Below are positions 35,002 through 45,460 of a DNA stretch of 64,000 nt, piece by piece; the first letter of the stretch is position 1; each line of letters starts with the position of its first letter. The stretch covers positions 1,100,892 through 1,164,891 of the forward strand of contig NW_017566992.1 in assembly GCF_001661265.1 (NCBI RefSeq), given 5' to 3'. Position numbers and translations under genes: made by a program. The DNA is from Saitoella complicata NRRL Y-17804 (taxonomy: Eukaryota > Ascomycota > Saitoellomycetes > Saitoellales > Saitoellaceae). A model generated the notes under the pieces. The model made no database searches. It was not told where the DNA came from and saw only the letters and a program-made list of their open reading frames with translations.

Positions 35002-35848
35002 ATGAGCAGTCGCGGCGGTTTCCGTGGTGGGTCTAGGGGCGGTTTCGGTGGAGGTTTCGGTGGAGGACGTGGTACGAATTGCTCCGCTTGACATTGATCT
35101 GTGGGACGTGAAGCTAATTGAGTTTTGTTTGAACAGGTGGAGGTCGCGGTGGATTCAACAGCTCTTCTATGGGTCCTCCGGATGAGGTTCAGCGTACGTG
35201 ATCCCCTGCTCGCACGGTTATCCGCATCGCTGACATGACATCTTTACACAGCGTTGGGTGAGTTCATGCACGCCTGCGAGGGCGAGATGATCTGCGAGTC
35301 AACCAACACCAAGATCCCCTACTTCAACGCCCCCATCTACACCGAATCCAAGTCTCTCCTCGGCAAGGTCGACGAGATCCTCGGTCCCATGAACCAGGTC
35401 TACTTCACCGTCAAGCCCACGGATGGTATCGTCGCAACGAGTTTCAAGGCCGGTGACAAGGTTTATATCGGTTCCGACAAGTTGTTGCCTCTGTCAAGAT
35501 TCTTGCCTCAGCCTAAGCCTACGGGTGGTGTGAAGAAGTCTGGCGGTCGTGGTACGTTCATCGTCCGGAAACGTGCGAGGAATCGAATGCTAACGGTGTC
35601 GTACAGGTGGTGCACGAGGTGGACGTGGTGGTGCCCGTGGAGGAGCTCGCGGTGGATTCGGCGGTGGCCGTGGTGGAGGATCCCGTGGCGGATTCGGTGG
35701 CTCCTCCCGCGGTGGAGGTTTCTCTGGAGGTCGCGGAGGATCTCGTGGTGGATTCGGTGGCTCCTCCCGCGGTGGAGGTGGAGGCTTCGGTGGAGGTTCC
35801 CGTGGCGGTTTCGGTGGAGGTCGCGGTGGAGGTCGTGGACGTTTCTAA
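35002..35848 (+). CDS. GAR1: H/ACA snoRNP protein Gar1
   Basis: Core protein of H/ACA ribonucleoproteins, which guide pseudouridylation of rRNA in the nucleolus. Four exons: 35002-35071, 35137-35193, 35252-35551, 35607-35848. The three introns are 55-65 nt, with GTACG donors and in-frame junctions; the last has a GCTAAC branch. The protein is 222 aa. An N-terminal RGG/GFGGG box (~1-28) and a long C-terminal RGG box (~143-222) flank the conserved Gar1 beta-barrel ([43 protein letters not shown]...[10 protein letters not shown]). The introns are too short to host an H/ACA snoRNA. The 3' RGG region contains a near-duplicated DNA block (about 35690-35720 and 35750-35780), so its length may vary between strains. 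Confidence 0.96.
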
Positions 35849-36317
35849 GCGGTGGATGGAATGGAATAGATACGGAGAGGCGCTGGGATTGACTTGCTGG
35901 CCGCAGCAACCAGGCAGTTACGGGATCTACGACGATGGCACATGAGGAACAAGGCCGCTTGTGATGTACAGCTGCTGCACTATATCTGGGTTTATTCGCT
36001 TTCTTGCATATGTTTTTTTGGGGGTTCTACACATGGTTAAACGGTTCACATAACGCACAAATTGGAACAAAAAAATGCACAAATCGGCCGTTGATCTTCT
36101 GCTGGAGTAATTGCGATAGACTTGAGCTGCACGGATGCTGTCATAACTTGAGCCTCAATACCAGCTGTGATGTCAATTCCTTCTTGCCAGCTGTGATGTC
36201 AACCCCCCCCGCGGCTGTGGCTTTGATCCCTGCGCCTGCGCCTGCGTTCGCGACAAAACTCTACCGGTGCGCACAAAAGTAAAGAGTAAAGATCCCCTAC
36301 AAACAAGCACAAGGACA
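35849..36317. other. Intergenic GAR1-CHO1 with direct repeats
   Basis: The 469 nt between two co-oriented genes. A T-rich GAR1 3'UTR is followed by the phosphatidylserine synthase promoter, which carries two copies of a 16-nt sequence (reported separately) and a C8 run at 36203-36210. No gene recognised. Confidence 0.6.
36161..36202. repeat. Two 16-nt direct repeats in CHO1 promoter
   Basis: CCAGCTGTGATGTCAA occurs exactly at 36161-36176 and again at 36187-36202 (period 26 nt), 116-157 nt before the CHO1 ATG. Each copy contains an E-box (CAGCTG) abutting TGATGTCA, one base from the CRE consensus TGACGTCA. A paired transcription-factor site is the likeliest reading. Confidence 0.6.
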
Positions 36318-37094
36318 ATGGCACCCAAGAATGGACAGGCAGCCGCTGCCGCAGCAAAGAAGGAGGAGGAAGTCGAAGCGAAGATGTTGGCGTATGCATT
36401 GGACGATCGTCACTTCTCCCTTGTCCGGAATCTCCACCTCGCCGATTTGATCACCGAGTTGAACGGTACGCTCCATTGCTCACCTCCCTTCCGTTCTGCA
36501 GATCAATGCTAACATAAACTCATTCAAGGCTTCTGCGGTATCTTCTCCGTCTTCCAATCGCTCCGGTATTGTCTCGGTTCCCCGTCCGACTTCTCCCCTC
36601 TCTGGGTCTCTATGATCCTCATGCCCCTCGGCCTCTTCTTTGACTTCATGGACGGCAAAGTTGCCCGCTGGCGCCGTAAATCCTCCCTCCTCGGCCAAGA
36701 ACTCGACTCCCTCGCCGACCTCATCTCCTTCGGCGTCGCACCCGCCGTATGCGCCTTCTCGATCGGTATGAGGAGTTTCTTGGATACGATCGTGTTGAGT
36801 TTATTCGTGTTGTGTGGCTTGACGCGGTTGGCGAGGTTCAACGTTACGGTCTCGAACTTGCCAAAGGACAAGAAGACTGGGAAGAGCAAGTATTTTGAGG
36901 GTACACCTATTCCGACGACGTTGGCTTTGGTTGGTGTGATGGCATGGTGGGTGCATAAGGGATTGGTGTTGGAGGAGTTGCCGTATGGAGCATATGCGGA
37001 GGGAACGTTGCTTGAGCTGCATCCGGTCGTTTTGGTGTTTGGCTTGTGGGGAACCATGATGGTTAGCAAGTCTTTGAAGATTCCCAAGCTTTGA
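36318..37094 (+). CDS. CHO1: CDP-diacylglycerol-serine O-phosphatidyltransferase (PS synthase)
   Basis: ER membrane enzyme that makes phosphatidylserine from CDP-diacylglycerol and serine, the first committed step of the fungal de novo route to PE and PC. Exon 1 (36318-36465), intron 36466-36528 (63 nt, GCTAAC branch), exon 2 (36529-37094); 237 aa, slightly shorter than yeast Cho1 (276). The CDP-alcohol phosphotransferase signature is complete: Asp91-Gly92, Ala95-Arg96, Gly105, Asp109 and Asp113 in [23 protein letters not shown]-type spacing. The preceding helix ([14 protein letters not shown]) and several later hydrophobic segments fit a polytopic membrane protein. The N-terminus is Ala/Lys/Glu-rich and cytosolic. 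It is convergent with DPH1 (130 nt between stop codons). Confidence 0.93.
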
Positions 37095-37224
37095 GGTCGC
37101 TTGGACGGTATGGCTTTGTATGATAGGGAAGCGAAATAATAATACGGAGGGAAGGGACCTGACAATTGTCTTCAACATCGCTCGCAATAATGGATATAAT
37201 GAATGCATCCCACTCCACATCTCC

Positions 37225-38580
37225 TTATGCATTCGCTGCAACAACGTTGACACCCACCCTCCCCTCAACCTCCTTCTGCTCCCTCCTCTTGGGCCTAACC
37301 CCTCTCCCATGATTCGGCGTCCACCCACCCAAACTCTCCCCCGCATAAAAATCCATCGGATAAACCTCCTGCCACCCCACCCCGCCCAACGCAACCGCAG
37401 CCTCATACGGACTCAACAACGGCGCCTCAAACGCATATCCCCAATCAATCGAGAGACGTGGACAAGCAATTTGTACCCATGCCTCAATATCAGTGAATTG
37501 TGCGAGTTTCTGGGGGAAGATTTCGGACAGGAGGATTATTGCGTATGGCATCCCCGCTTTCTGGAGTTGTGATTCGAGGTTTTCGAGGACTTTTGGCGAG
37601 CCTTGGCGGCCGAGGGTACCGAGGATGAGTCCGTACTTCTTTGCACGACGGGCTTTGGAGATGGCTGTTTGTCGTAATTCGTACATCTCCTCGTGTCCAT
37701 ACTTCTCGCGCGTGAACACCTTTGAGTATGGATCGTAGCGGAATGCCGGGACGGTGGGGTTGGCAATCATGATTGATTCCAAATGGAAACGGCCGTCGCC
37801 GACGTAGACGATTGCGTCTGTGCCCTCGACGAGGCGTGGGGCTGTACATCCCAGAATCTCACCCGGTGACAGGGGTTTTGCTTGTGGCACCGTAATCCTG
37901 AACCCGCTTGCTTCGAGTTCGGGTTTGACCGTACCGATCGTCGCCACGAATTGGATAGTACCGACCATAGCCAAATGGGTCCCCTGCTCTGGGAAATTCC
38001 GCTGCAGCGTCTTCGTCAAATGCGTCCCGTCAATCCCAATATCCACAAAGACATATAACGTCTTTATGGGTGTCACATCCACCGGAACCAAACACGAATG
38101 CCCATAATGCACCAAGAAATCACATCCCAAAGCCCGTGCGGTGAAATCATCGACACAGCAAGCACCGTACGTAACGTCCCCCATCACTAACGTCGTAACT
38201 CCACAAAACGTCTCCAAAATGTCCGAGATGGTACAAGCAAACATCAACAACCCCTCCGGCATTTGTAGCGCGACCTGGGTTGCGTTGTTCTTCCGGACGT
38301 GCCATACGGTCTTGTGGATCTCGAAGTTATAGTTCTTGGGGAGGAGGGCGATTGCTGCATTGAGGGGTTCGTCATTTAGGATGTCTTCGGGGATTTGGTT
38401 GACGGCTCGTCCGGGTCGTCGGGTTAGGTCTCGTACGGCGATTACACCGTCTTCGATGTTTGATCCTTGTGTCGCCTCGCGCTCCTTCTGTGCTCGTGCA
38501 CGGCCGATGAACCTCTTCTTTGCCTTGATGGGGGGAGCGGTGTCTGGCTGTTGTACTTCCGGTGTCATGATGGAGGGCAT
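37225..38580 (-). CDS. DPH1: Diphthamide synthesis radical enzyme subunit Dph1
   Basis: With Dph2 forms the [4Fe-4S] radical-SAM-like enzyme that transfers the 3-amino-3-carboxypropyl group to the target histidine of eEF2. 451 aa from the ATG at 38580 ([10 protein letters not shown]). The three cluster cysteines have the family spacing: Cys141 in TYGACCVDD, Cys245 in EILGCTAP and Cys373 in [26 protein letters not shown] and [12 protein letters not shown] are typical Dph1 blocks. The reading frame is open for another 52 codons upstream, but that stretch crosses a C13 run, and a second ATG follows 4 codons after the chosen one; the first of the pair was taken. The C-terminus ([14 protein letters not shown]) is basic and poorly conserved. 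Confidence 0.94.
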   Translation of the reverse strand: MPSIMTPEVQQPDTAPPIKAKKRFIGRARAQKEREATQGSNIEDGVIAVRDLTRRPGRAVNQIPEDILNDEPLNAAIALLPKNYNFEIHKTVWHVRKNNATQVALQMPEGLLMFACTISDILETFCGVTTLVMGDVTYGACCVDDFTARALGCDFLVHYGHSCLVPVDVTPIKTLYVFVDIGIDGTHLTKTLQRNFPEQGTHLAMVGTIQFVATIGTVKPELEASGFRITVPQAKPLSPGEILGCTAPRLVEGTDAIVYVGDGRFHLESIMIANPTVPAFRYDPYSKVFTREKYGHEEMYELRQTAISKARRAKKYGLILGTLGRQGSPKVLENLESQLQKAGMPYAIILLSEIFPQKLAQFTDIEAWVQIACPRLSIDWGYAFEAPLLSPYEAAVALGGVGWQEVYPMDFYAGESLGGWTPNHGRGVRPKRREQKEVEGRVGVNVVAANA

Positions 38581-39458
38581 AGATGGTATATGATTTATTT
38601 TGGTGGTTGTTCTATACTTAGAAGCGGCGATACAAATCTTTGGGCCGATACTGCAGTTCCCATCATGCACGTGACGATAACGATGCCCCCCCCCCCCCTC
38701 CAATGGTAATTGCAATGCAAATGTGCCCTTGCCCAAGTTGCTCTCTGCTTCCCACAGGCCGAAGTTGCTCGAGCTTCAGCGTGGGGCTTGAAGTGTGAGT
38801 GGTGGACGTCGCTACTCGGTGTTCCGACTCCGGAAACGTGCTCGAGTGTATATCAGACAAGGAAAAAGGGAACATTGAGACTGTGTGACAATGCAACTCC
38901 ACAAGAGGTATCAGCTATAGAATGACCTGACTTGAAGCCCCTCTCGGTTTCTTTCGGCTCATTTCTCCCAAGCAACCGGTTCAAATACCATTCACTCACG
39001 AAAAACAGGAAGAGAGATGGAACATCCCTCCAACAGACCATGAGGCAACTTCCAAACTCCTAATGTTTCCATATCATCAGAGTTTAGAGCGGCAAGTACC
39101 GCAGCCCATACAGTCATATCGAGGAAGACACACAAACACAACACTTGGTCCAGTTCCAGGCCTTCAAAAGGGAACGATGTCCACCGCTAGCAGCTACTAA
39201 GCTACATGATTCTCAACATGCCCATATAGACACCACCGTATGCGTCTTGGACATGCCTACAATCATCGGCTGATCTCCACGGCTTTGCGTAAAGTGCCCC
39301 CATTTGTGTCGGGGGAGAAGTTTTGAAGCGAGGTGCGCAGGATGAACAAAAAACTGAATCTGCAACACATGCATCTCCCTGAAACACCAAGTACAACGAT
39401 ACAAAGACCGTCACATCCAAGTAACCGTATGACCAAACGTTCACACTCTCCACCACCA
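38581..39458. other. Intergenic DPH1-GON7
   Basis: The 878 nt between the divergent DPH1 and GON7-like genes. It holds a CACGTGAC E-box (38668-38675) and a C13 run (38686-38698) about 90-120 nt before the DPH1 ATG. Nothing coding is recognised in the remainder; the GON7 frame is open upstream to 39333 but without protein-like character. Confidence 0.55.
38668..38698. promoter_or_regulatory. CACGTGAC E-box next to C13 run, DPH1 promoter
   Basis: CACGTGAC (38668-38675) is the classical bHLH core extended by AC, as bound by Cbf1-type factors. A run of 13 C (38686-38698) follows 10 nt later. Both lie about 90-120 nt upstream of the DPH1 start. The homopolymer is likely to vary in length. Confidence 0.4.
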
Positions 39459-39737
39459 ATGCTCAGAGCCACCTACACCGCACCAACCATCCCCTCCCCC
39501 ATTGCCTTCGAAAACGACGCTTCCGTCCCAAAAGCCGATGACCATGTCGATACTCCCGACATCGAAGCACAAAAGGCGTCGTTGAAGAGGCTTTTTGAGG
39601 CGATTCCGAAGATGCAGGATCGGTTGAATGAGTATTTGACGGAGCGGATGAGGATCGATAAGGGAGAGACGAATGGGGGTGCTGTGGAGGACGAGGAGGA
39701 GGAGGAGGATGATGAGGAGGAGGTCGTGATGTTGTGA
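39459..39737 (+). CDS. GON7: GON7-like EKC/KEOPS complex subunit
   Basis: Small 92-aa protein. It starts MLRATYTAPTIPSPIAF, has a central helix (LKRLFEAIPKMQDRLNEYLTERM) and ends in an acidic run of Glu/Asp. This order matches yeast Gon7: short YSAP-like N-terminus, helix with LQDDINEFLTGRM, acidic tail. Gon7 is the fifth KEOPS subunit, which with Kae1, Bud32, Cgi121 and Pcc1 makes N6-threonylcarbamoyladenosine on tRNA. Similarity is short, so the call is moderate. ATGs further upstream (39333, 39432) would add Pro/Ser/Arg-rich residues absent from the family. Downstream it is convergent with VPS39. Such genes are often missed by automated annotation because of their size. Confidence 0.65.
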   Translation: MLRATYTAPTIPSPIAFENDASVPKADDHVDTPDIEAQKASLKRLFEAIPKMQDRLNEYLTERMRIDKGETNGGAVEDEEEEEDDEEEVVML

Positions 39738-40110
39738 GGGATGCAGAGTTACCAGTGAGAGAAAGAAATACTCGGAAGGCCGGTGCCGGAGAATGAATGA
39801 GCATGAAGGACCGGCATTATCGCAATCTGCATGACGACGTCGTCCACGCGTCAGGCTGAACCGTCGGAGTGTAGACAACGCATGAAACGACATTGCGGAG
39901 GGTGTGGACTTCGACAAGACGGCGCGCATACATGCCCGAAGATACTTTGGACTTTAGGATAAAGATACGAAAGACACATCTCTGGGACAGACCTTCTTCC
40001 AGAGACTGGTATGAGGGAATAAATCTACCAAAAAACGCCATTTCAACCATATGCATGCCAATATCTTCCCTTTTCTTTCCCATGCCCTCCCCGTCTCCAC
40101 TGAATTCACC
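39738..40110. other. Convergent 3' region between GON7 and VPS39
   Basis: The 373 nt between two convergent stop codons. No feature recognised. Confidence 0.6.
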
Positions 40111-43100
40111 TTATCCAGAACTGTATACCCCCTCCAACCCCCTCTCCCTCAACCACGCTCCCTGACACCCATAATGCACAATACTCCCCTCCGGAAACAC
40201 CGCAATAACACTCATCCCCAACCTCTTATGACAACTCGGACACATCCTCTCCTCATCCACCACAGCCTTCACATTCCTCGTCTCAATCAGCGCTTCATGT
40301 GTTTTTAGGAGCGACGATTTCCGGAGAGCGGCGATGATTCGGACAGAGTTTAGGGCGGAGTTTTCGGATCGAATGCGGGTGCGGAAGAAGGTGTGGAGGT
40401 CGGCGACGGGGAGGGTGGGGGGCAGGAGGGAGATTGCGGTTGCGGAGTCGAGGTGGCGACCTTGGCGAGTGAGGAGGGTTAAGGCTGGGTTGAGTTGGAA
40501 TGATTCTCCTGCTGGTGGTTGGAGATATAAGGTCAGGAGCGTTAGGAATAAGGAGGGTGTCTTTGCGTCGGTGGCTTGGATGTCGATGCAGTACTGTTCA
40601 GCCTTTTCGTAGTCTTTCATCTTGAAGACGTAGATCTCCAAGGCCTTTTGGTATTGTCCTAGCTTGCTCAGGACGATCGCTCTAGCCTCGTAGAACTCTG
40701 GATCGTCCCGAGGAAGAGCGCTCAATACTCGCTCTGGTCGATACTGTTGACTCCACCGTAGGAATTCCAGGAATTTGGTCTGCAGCCCAGCTTTATCCTC
40801 CTCGGAAACCCCGTCTTCCTTGGTCATACGCTCGAAGTAGAGACTAGCGAGCGTGTTATGAAACTCCGGCGTGCCGTCGCTCAGCCCGTGAATGAGATGC
40901 TCCAAATACTGAATCGCCAATACCCGGCTCTGGGTAAGCAAGAAGTCCACCACCTTGTCCCTCGGCAAACTTTCCGCCTCTTTCGTATCTTCAGTAAAGA
41001 TCTCCATGGATTGTTTTGAATCGACTTCAAGAGGCCACTTCACGAACTCAAAGATCAACTGCAAACACTCCTTATCCAAGCGCTGCAGATATCGAATCGT
41101 GGACTCCGGACCCGCTAAAAGCTCATCCTCGCCCTTCTTCCCGATACCCTGCAACAACGTCAATGCCTCCCGATGAAGTTTCTTCGCAAAGAGGAAGTCG
41201 ACTAGCTCTCGGACTTTGCCGCATTCTTCCAGCATAGACCTAACGACATTCGGATCGCATCGATTTGGTAATCGTACGAGGGATCCAACAAGGGACGGCG
41301 ACGTAAGCATGTATGCTCGGAAAAGAGCGGTATCGACCAAACAAGCATCACGTTCAAGATCCTCAAGACTCGCTGGCTCACCGGTCGGGGAGGCGAAGTG
41401 CACCTCGGGCACCCTCGAGCCAACTGTCAAGATCGACGCCGTCTCGGCACCAGTGGATGAGGAGAGTAGATTTGAGGCGTCTTCGTCTGAGGCCGTGGCT
41501 TCTTGAATGAATCGATTCAGTTTCCGTCTCGAGTCTGCGAGGTAGTGCAATAAAGCCCTTGTAGCCTTCTTCAGCTCCACCTCACTAAGCTTATGTGGTC
41601 GCGATACCGTCTCTGTATGTTTTGTAAGCATCGACCCAGCGTCAGATGCGGGACCATCCTTGTTGCTGGGTGCTCGTGAATGTCCTGCTCTGCTCGACCG
41701 CACGCTCAAGGTATCCGCCATGGCTTTCTCCATCTCAGTCATCTCTCCGTTGCCATTAACGGAACCATCTCCCTCGTCGTCACTTTCCTCGATACCAAGA
41801 TCACCTGCGACAGACTGTGGAAACAGTTTCAGGACCATCTCGGGTGGAGCGGATTGGTCTGAGAAAATGCCCATACTTTCGTCATATCTTCGCTTTTCGA
41901 AAAGGGCGTCCGCCTTTAGTAACCGCACAGCGCGAAGCTTGGAGTCTTTGTCCTCGAGCTGAGAAACGTCTAGTTGCTTGACCAAACTGATCGCTTCATC
42001 GAACATCCCCATCCCAACCAGCTCACCCACCTGCTGATCAAAGTTCCTCGGGCAGATCCTCCAGACTTGAGTAGATGAAGCCACATAACACATTTCCCCC
42101 GTAGTCATCGTTGTCGCTCCAGAAATCTCAATTGTCTGCAACAATGTCTGTGTCTGCACGTTCCGAACCTGGACATACTTCGAGAACAGTGCAACCAGGT
42201 ATGGATGTACGAATCCAATCTCTTCCGGTGCACCATTCCACGGTACCTGCTTGCGTCTCGACAACCTTCCGCTGTTGTCCAGCCATCCACTGATAGTATC
42301 CCTCGCCAGCAGCACTTCATCACCTGGCAGTCGCACAGACATTGGTCGTGGCGTCCTTCCGCCCATGAGTCCAATACCAGCGGATATAGCCCCCATGCCT
42401 GGTGCCGCTGCCCCAGGGGAAAAGATGGCGGAAATTTCATTGGTGGTGATGTCAGCCAGGCAGTAATCCGAGGAAAGTCCCAGGCAGATCTTGGTAGGTG
42501 AAATCCATGTCAGAGTACGTGCACTTTCGGGCAATGTCAACTCTGATGTTTCTCTGAACTCTGATTCATCCCACACGTAGAGAATCAACTTGCGCTTAAC
42601 TACCACTGCTATGCGGGTAACTAGAGACGGTATGTCGTCTTCGTTATGCTCGATGTTGGATGTTGCCGCGAATGTTGTGGCATTCTTGGTCTTCGTGAGC
42701 TGTGATGTCCGGGATAATGAATCGGCGTCATACACAGATACACAGTAATCTGCGAGCGCAAGCAGGATTCTGGGCCCACTGCAGTAGGCAAGCTGAGTAA
42801 TTGTCTTCTTTGCAAACTTGTCGATGGTTTGCGAAAGGTTCACGGTGACTTGGTCTCGTTCTAATTCGTGTGAGCATGCGTCGTGTTGGGCTGGCATTGT
42901 GCACCTACCATCCGGCTCTGACACGTCGTAGACCCGCAGCACGCATCTAGTAGTCGCCAAGAGAAGTTTTTCGTCTATGTATGCTATTAGAAAGGCTAAT
43001 TGAAACCTCACTGCACTGCAATGGCTCACCGTATGCCACAACAGCCGCAATCTTGTCCTTCCCGGACTCTGTAACAACGGCGCATGGCTCAAACGCCCTG

Positions 43101-43114
43101 AGCTGCGGTAGCAT
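40111..43114 (-). CDS. VPS39: HOPS subunit Vps39/Vam6
   Basis: Rab7/Ypt7-binding subunit of the HOPS tether for fusion at the vacuole; in yeast Vam6 has also been linked to Gtr1/TORC1 signalling. Three exons: 43030-43114, intron 42975-43029; 42909-42974, intron 42861-42908 (48 nt); 40111-42860. The 966-aa product starts MLPQLRAFEPCAVVTESGKDKIAAVVAYDEKLLLATTR, the normal start of the N-terminal citron-homology beta-propeller (~1-330). Clathrin-heavy-chain-type helical repeats follow. The C-terminal Vps39 domain 2 has a zinc-type CPSCHKRLG and a later HYGC. A 113-codon longer single-exon frame exists but gives a poor N-terminus; the two small introns restore it. It is divergent from the eIF5-mimic gene (259 nt between start codons). 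Confidence 0.93.
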
Positions 43115-43373
43115 GATGGACCAGCCGTAAATGCACCTGGATCAATGCTCAAACGACCTCCTTTCTTCCAAATATTCCGGTGACCTCGTATACCCAATAA
43201 GCTGCGTACGAGCGTAATGTACTGCATTCGCCCTGGCTACAGCACGGTTGACGTGAGCTACGAGGGTTTGAGCGTAACGCGCACGACAGCCCTCAGGCCT
43301 CCTCCTCGATACCCAACACACAAATCTCCACTCAATTCTTACGGCTCAATCGCCAGAAACTTTTTATCAGCGC
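43115..43373. promoter_or_regulatory. Divergent promoter VPS39 / eIF5-mimic gene
   Basis: Only 259 nt separate the two start codons, so both promoters must overlap here. No specific element recognised. Confidence 0.6.
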
Positions 43374-44755
43374 ATGTCCAGTCAGCCAAAGGTCAGTCAG
43401 CTTTCTTCCCGTTCAATTCTGTCGTGTCGTGACGGACGTCGTGGTGAACTGTATGCTGATGAGCGATAACAGCCCCTCCTCAACGGTGCAAAGATCAAGC
43501 AAAGGAAAAGAGCTCAAGCAGCTTCCGCAAAGTTTGAGCCGAGCGTTTTTCGTGATCAGATTTTCAAGGATCTCGCAACTGTAAGCGAGGGTGATTATGA
43601 TTCTGTCTACCAGAAATTAGACAAGGCCGGAAACGTTCTTGACTACCACAAGGTACATGCCCTCCAGCGGCGATTGCATTACGACTTTTGCTAATAACAT
43701 ATATACAGTATGGTGAGACTCTCTGGGAACTCCTTCTCACTGGATCCCTCCTCCAGCCCGGAGGTGTCCTCGACACTTCTGAGCGCCTTCCTTTCAACAT
43801 CTTCGACTCCGCCAGCAACGAAGACGTGATTAAGCGTGTCGATGTTTTCAACCGCCTTATCCGTCGTTACAAGTACCTCCAGCGTGTCATGGAGGAGACT
43901 CTGAGGAACATCCTTCAGTTCGTGAACAAATGGTCCACGACCCAGGAGGCTCAGGTTGAGCGCCTCGCCGTCGCTGTCGGAAATGCCTGTGCTCTTCAGC
44001 TCTTGCCTTTGGGAGTTTTGAACGTCCTTGCAAAGGAGCACCTGGTAAAGGATGGTCTTTCTCTTACCTTCGTTACCATCGTGTTGCAGAGCTTGTTGAA
44101 GGCTCAGTCTGCCGATGCTTTTACCGTGCAGCTCAAGAAGTCCGATATCACCGACATCTTGAACTTTTTCCCTCCTGGCCAGCGCAGCAACGCTAATGTT
44201 GCTGAGCACTTTGACGCCAAGGGCTTGAATGCTGTCACCCAGTACCACAACCTTAAGTCTACCAACTTCTTCAAGGAGGAATTCACCGCTCATGTTAGGG
44301 AGCTTATTGATGAAGAGAAGACCCCTGATGAGGTTATTGAATACCTCGGTGAGCAGAAGAAGAAGTTTACCATGGCCAACGATGCCTTCGTTGCTTTGGT
44401 CTGGAACGCCCTCATCGCCACTATTGACATGTCCGCCAAGTCCGACACCTTGGAGGCCACCACTTTGAAGTTCATCAACAAGTTTTCGCCCACCTTCGCC
44501 GCTTTCGCGACGACCCCCCAGACCGAGCTCGCCCTTGTCCAGACGGCCCAGCTCACCTGCTACGAAATCGCTGCTTTGCAGAAGTCTTTCGTGAAGATTG
44601 TACAGTTGCTCTACAAGAACGACGTTGTCTCTGACTCCGCCATCATGTACTGGTACGAGAAGGGAGCGAAGCCTCAAGGAAAGAGCTCGTTCTTGAACAG
44701 CATGCAGAAGTTTGTTGAATGGTTGCAGGAGGATGAGGAGAGCGACGAGGAGTAA
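43374..44755 (+). CDS. eIF5-mimic protein (BZW1/BZW2/5MP family, W2 domain)
   Basis: Homologue of animal BZW1/2 (5MP), which compete with eIF5 for eIF2 and eIF3 and tune start-codon stringency. Three exons: 43374-43391 (MSSQPK), intron 43392-43472; 43473-43652, intron 43653-43708; 43709-44755. Product 414 aa, the animal length. The N-terminus (PLLNGAKIKQRKR...FEPSVFRDQIFKDL) and YGETLWELLLTGSLLQPGG match the BZW start and MIF4G-like region. KVFNKLIRRYKYL-type (here VFNRLIRRYKYLQRVMEE) and the C-terminal W2 domain, ending GKSSFLNSMQKFVEWLQEDEESDEE, match almost throughout. The acidic/aromatic W2 tail implicated in eIF2-beta binding is present. S. cerevisiae has no such gene. No zipper or catalytic residues are expected. 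Confidence 0.92.
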
Positions 44756-45051
44756 GTCCATGCAGGAGGAGGAAAGATTCGGTCTGTGAGGTGGTTGTTG
44801 CATCTTTGCATTCGTTTGGGGAGAGGACCATTGGGCCATTTGGGCTTTGTTTTCTGTTTTTAGTCGTCTTGTTTTCCTCTTGTTGCCAGTGTGTTAGTTT
44901 ATACCCAGGAATCCTGATTCTTGCATTATCGATATACGGGTCCACCTACGATATCACGTTCCTGTACCCCACTCAAGAAGTACTGAGGACCGACTGTTAC
45001 CCAACCAGACTCCCAGCCGCAGAGGCGGCGATTGGTAAACAGAGTGGAACC

Positions 45052-45460
45052 ATGGATGACTTGATCAAGAGACATAACGCAGCTGAAAGAGATCGTCAGG
45101 AAAGGGCCCACGCTGCCAGGAAGCAAGTCGTCAAGGACATTGACACAGCCAGCAACGCAATCGACAACGGCGTTCGATATAGGTAAATATTCCCATCGGC
45201 GTTTAGTAAAACAACGGCTTAATATTTACAGAATATCCACAATTCACACGAACTCCACCAACATCGCTTCGCAAACCCGGAGCCTCTCCACCCATTCTGC
45301 TCGTCTCACGAAGAGTGTGAAGCAGTGGCAGGACATGGCGGGTGGGGCGAGGGGACAGTTGAAGCAGGTTGGTGATTTGGAGAATTGGGCGGAGGTTTTG
45401 GAGAGGGAGGTTAGGGTTTTGGAGGAGGCTGTGGGGATGGCGAGGGGTAGTCGGGGATGA
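45052..45460 (+). CDS. BLS1: BLOC-1 subunit 1 homologue (BLOC1S1/GCN5L1)
   Basis: Small coiled-coil subunit of BLOC-1 (and BORC in animals), acting in endosomal sorting. Exon 1 (45052-45182), intron 45183-45231 (49 nt), exon 2 (45232-45460); 119 aa, about the animal length. The core ISTIHTNSTNIASQTRSLSTHSARLTKSVKQW and the heptad-rich segment GDLENWAEVLEREVRVLEEAV match the BLOC1S1 family. The N-terminus (MDDLIKRHNAAERDRQERAHAARKQV) is a charged helix. The ATG at 45052 was chosen because codons upstream of it, though open, lack protein character. It lies 296 nt after the eIF5-mimic stop codon. Confidence 0.85.

Noticed and set aside
35072-35606. GAR1 introns as hosts of intronic snoRNAs
   Set aside because: The introns are 55-65 nt, too short for an H/ACA RNA and lacking C/D or ACA boxes with stems.
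38581-38736. 52-codon N-terminal extension of DPH1
   Set aside because: It translates a C13 homopolymer run and promoter-like sequence as Gly-rich protein; Dph1 homologues start near the ATG at 38580.
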